The translations under genes were made by a program, and so were the position numbers. DNA of 64,000 nt from an uncultured Rikenellaceae bacterium (lineage in GTDB: Bacteria; Bacteroidota; Bacteroidia; Bacteroidales; Rikenellaceae): NCBI GenBank assembly GCA_947038405.1, contig CAMQVY010000003.1:34815-98814 (forward strand), written 5' to 3'. Positions within the stretch are counted from its first letter, which is position 1. Each line of letters starts with the position of its first letter. The notes under the pieces are model-generated. The model was not told where the DNA came from. It saw only the letters and a list, made by a program, of their open reading frames with translations, and searched no databases. Shown here one piece after another: positions 63,654 to 64,000 of this stretch.

Positions 63654-63672
63654 TTACGCTTTAAATAAGTCA

Positions 63673-63759
63673 GGAGGGATGGGTGAGTGGCTGAAACCAC
63701 CAGTTTGCTAAACTGACGTACTCGCAAGGGTACCGGGGGTTCGAATCCCCCTTCCTCCG
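63673..63759 (+). tRNA. tRNA-Ser (anticodon GCT)
   Basis: A 7-pair acceptor stem (GGAGGGA with TTCCTCC, one G-T pair), a D-arm GGGTGAGTGGCTGAAACC, an anticodon loop TTGCTAA, a long variable arm (CGTACTCGCAAGGGTAC) and T-arm CGGGGGTTCGAATCCCCC. The long variable arm and GCT anticodon fix serine. The discriminator is G and no CCA is encoded. It has its own promoter and terminator. Confidence 0.96.
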
Positions 63760-63773
63760 CTGAAAGCTTTCAG

Positions 63774-63809
63774 AACCTCATTGAATCATTGATTTAATGA
63801 GGTTTTTTT
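63774..63809 (+). terminator. Intrinsic terminator of tRNA-Ser
   Basis: AACCTCATT pairs with AATGAGGTT, then past a mismatch AATC with GATT; a run of T's follows. Confidence 0.85.
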
Positions 63810-63840
63810 ATTTTCCTATATTTTGAATGATTGTGGTCTC

Positions 63841-64000
63841 TCAAATTGTTGTTTGAGTGGGGTAGTGTGGATCACCCACACAATATGGTCTGTGTTTACT
63901 GGGATCAATCTGAATATTAGGTGGAGTAATACTTTTAAGCAAATATTTTTGATAGTCTGAAAATGAAATACGGTATATCTCTAACTCCTCTGAATTGGGA
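63841..64000 (-). CDS. 3' end of an unrecognised minus-strand gene (partial)
   Basis: Reading from the right edge on the minus strand, 52 codons are open before a TGA. They give SEELEIYRISFSDYQKYLL, then PPNIQIDPSKHRPYCVGDPH. The sequence is not low-complexity and ends in a normal stop, so it looks like the C-terminus of a real protein. The family was not recognised, and the frame is too short to be certain. Confidence 0.4.
   Translation of the reverse strand, partial: PNSEELEIYRISFSDYQKYLLKSITPPNIQIDPSKHRPYCVGDPHYPTQTTI

Noticed and set aside
1..64000. CRISPR array, prophage, conjugation genes, rRNA operon
   Set aside because: No regularly spaced repeats, no phage or conjugation proteins, and no rRNA sequence were recognised on either strand.

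Overview
The window is AT-rich DNA from a member of the Bacteroidota, most likely the order Bacteroidales. Several things point there. Genes are preceded by A-rich leaders without strong Shine-Dalgarno sequences, and by promoters of the Bacteroides type (TTG or TTTG, 19-20 bases, then TAnnTTTG). The gene content also fits: SLBB-type polysaccharide export, a TonB-dependent receptor with a carboxypeptidase-like N-terminal domain, an M60 protease with a lipobox, a histone-H1-like small protein and HzsA-related haem proteins. A cysteate synthase suggests a sulfonolipid producer (Rikenellaceae or Odoribacteraceae type), but this alone does not fix the family.

Layout. 1-5.6 kb: the 3' part of an HzsA-related c-type cytochrome fused to a SUMF1-like domain, followed by the fused cytochrome c maturation protein CcsBA. 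5.6-7.3 kb: a RIC/YtfE-type hemerythrin protein and a LuxR-type regulator whose receiver has lost its phosphoacceptor. 7.4-12.1 kb: a WecA/TagO-like transferase, then on the minus strand prmC-recX-M23 peptidase and the histone-H1-like gene. 12.4-22.1 kb: a polysaccharide region with Wzz and Wza-like genes, an IS3-family relic, ugd, a UDP-sugar epimerase and rfbCDB. The rfbA of this set is reduced to a frameshifted remnant. 22.4-26.5 kb: tRNA-Lys, then the carboxyspermidine pair (dehydrogenase and decarboxylase) and cysteate synthase. 26.6-34.6 kb: pabB-pabC, a PIF1/RecD-like helicase, fabG, glyA and a POT transporter. Related hairpin elements are scattered here. 34.7-38.2 kb: a probable copper module of a Cys-rich small protein, a TonB receptor and a two-domain HMA protein. 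38.3-42.5 kb: an orphan membrane protein, an FKBP and an M60 peptidase. 42.7-48.4 kb: a second haem locus with a mono-haem TolB-like lipoprotein, a DUF6057-like membrane protein and a diheme HzsA-related protein. 48.5-57.6 kb: a sialate O-acetylesterase, aspartate kinase, an M43-type metalloprotease lipoprotein, a GH20 hexosaminidase and a B12-binding radical SAM protein. 57.7-63.8 kb: a hydrolase, an RhlE-like helicase, xseBA, prfA, pyrF and tRNA-Ser. The window closes in the 3' end of an unrecognised minus-strand gene.

How it fits together. The two haem loci encode five envelope proteins with four to five CXXCH sites in total plus the dedicated haem-ligation machine. They are the best candidate for an uncharacterised periplasmic electron-transfer system. 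The M60 peptidase, sialate O-acetylesterase and GH20 enzyme fit growth on host glycoprotein. Cysteate synthase implies a sulfonate lipid envelope. Nothing here was checked by database search; family names come from motif recognition.
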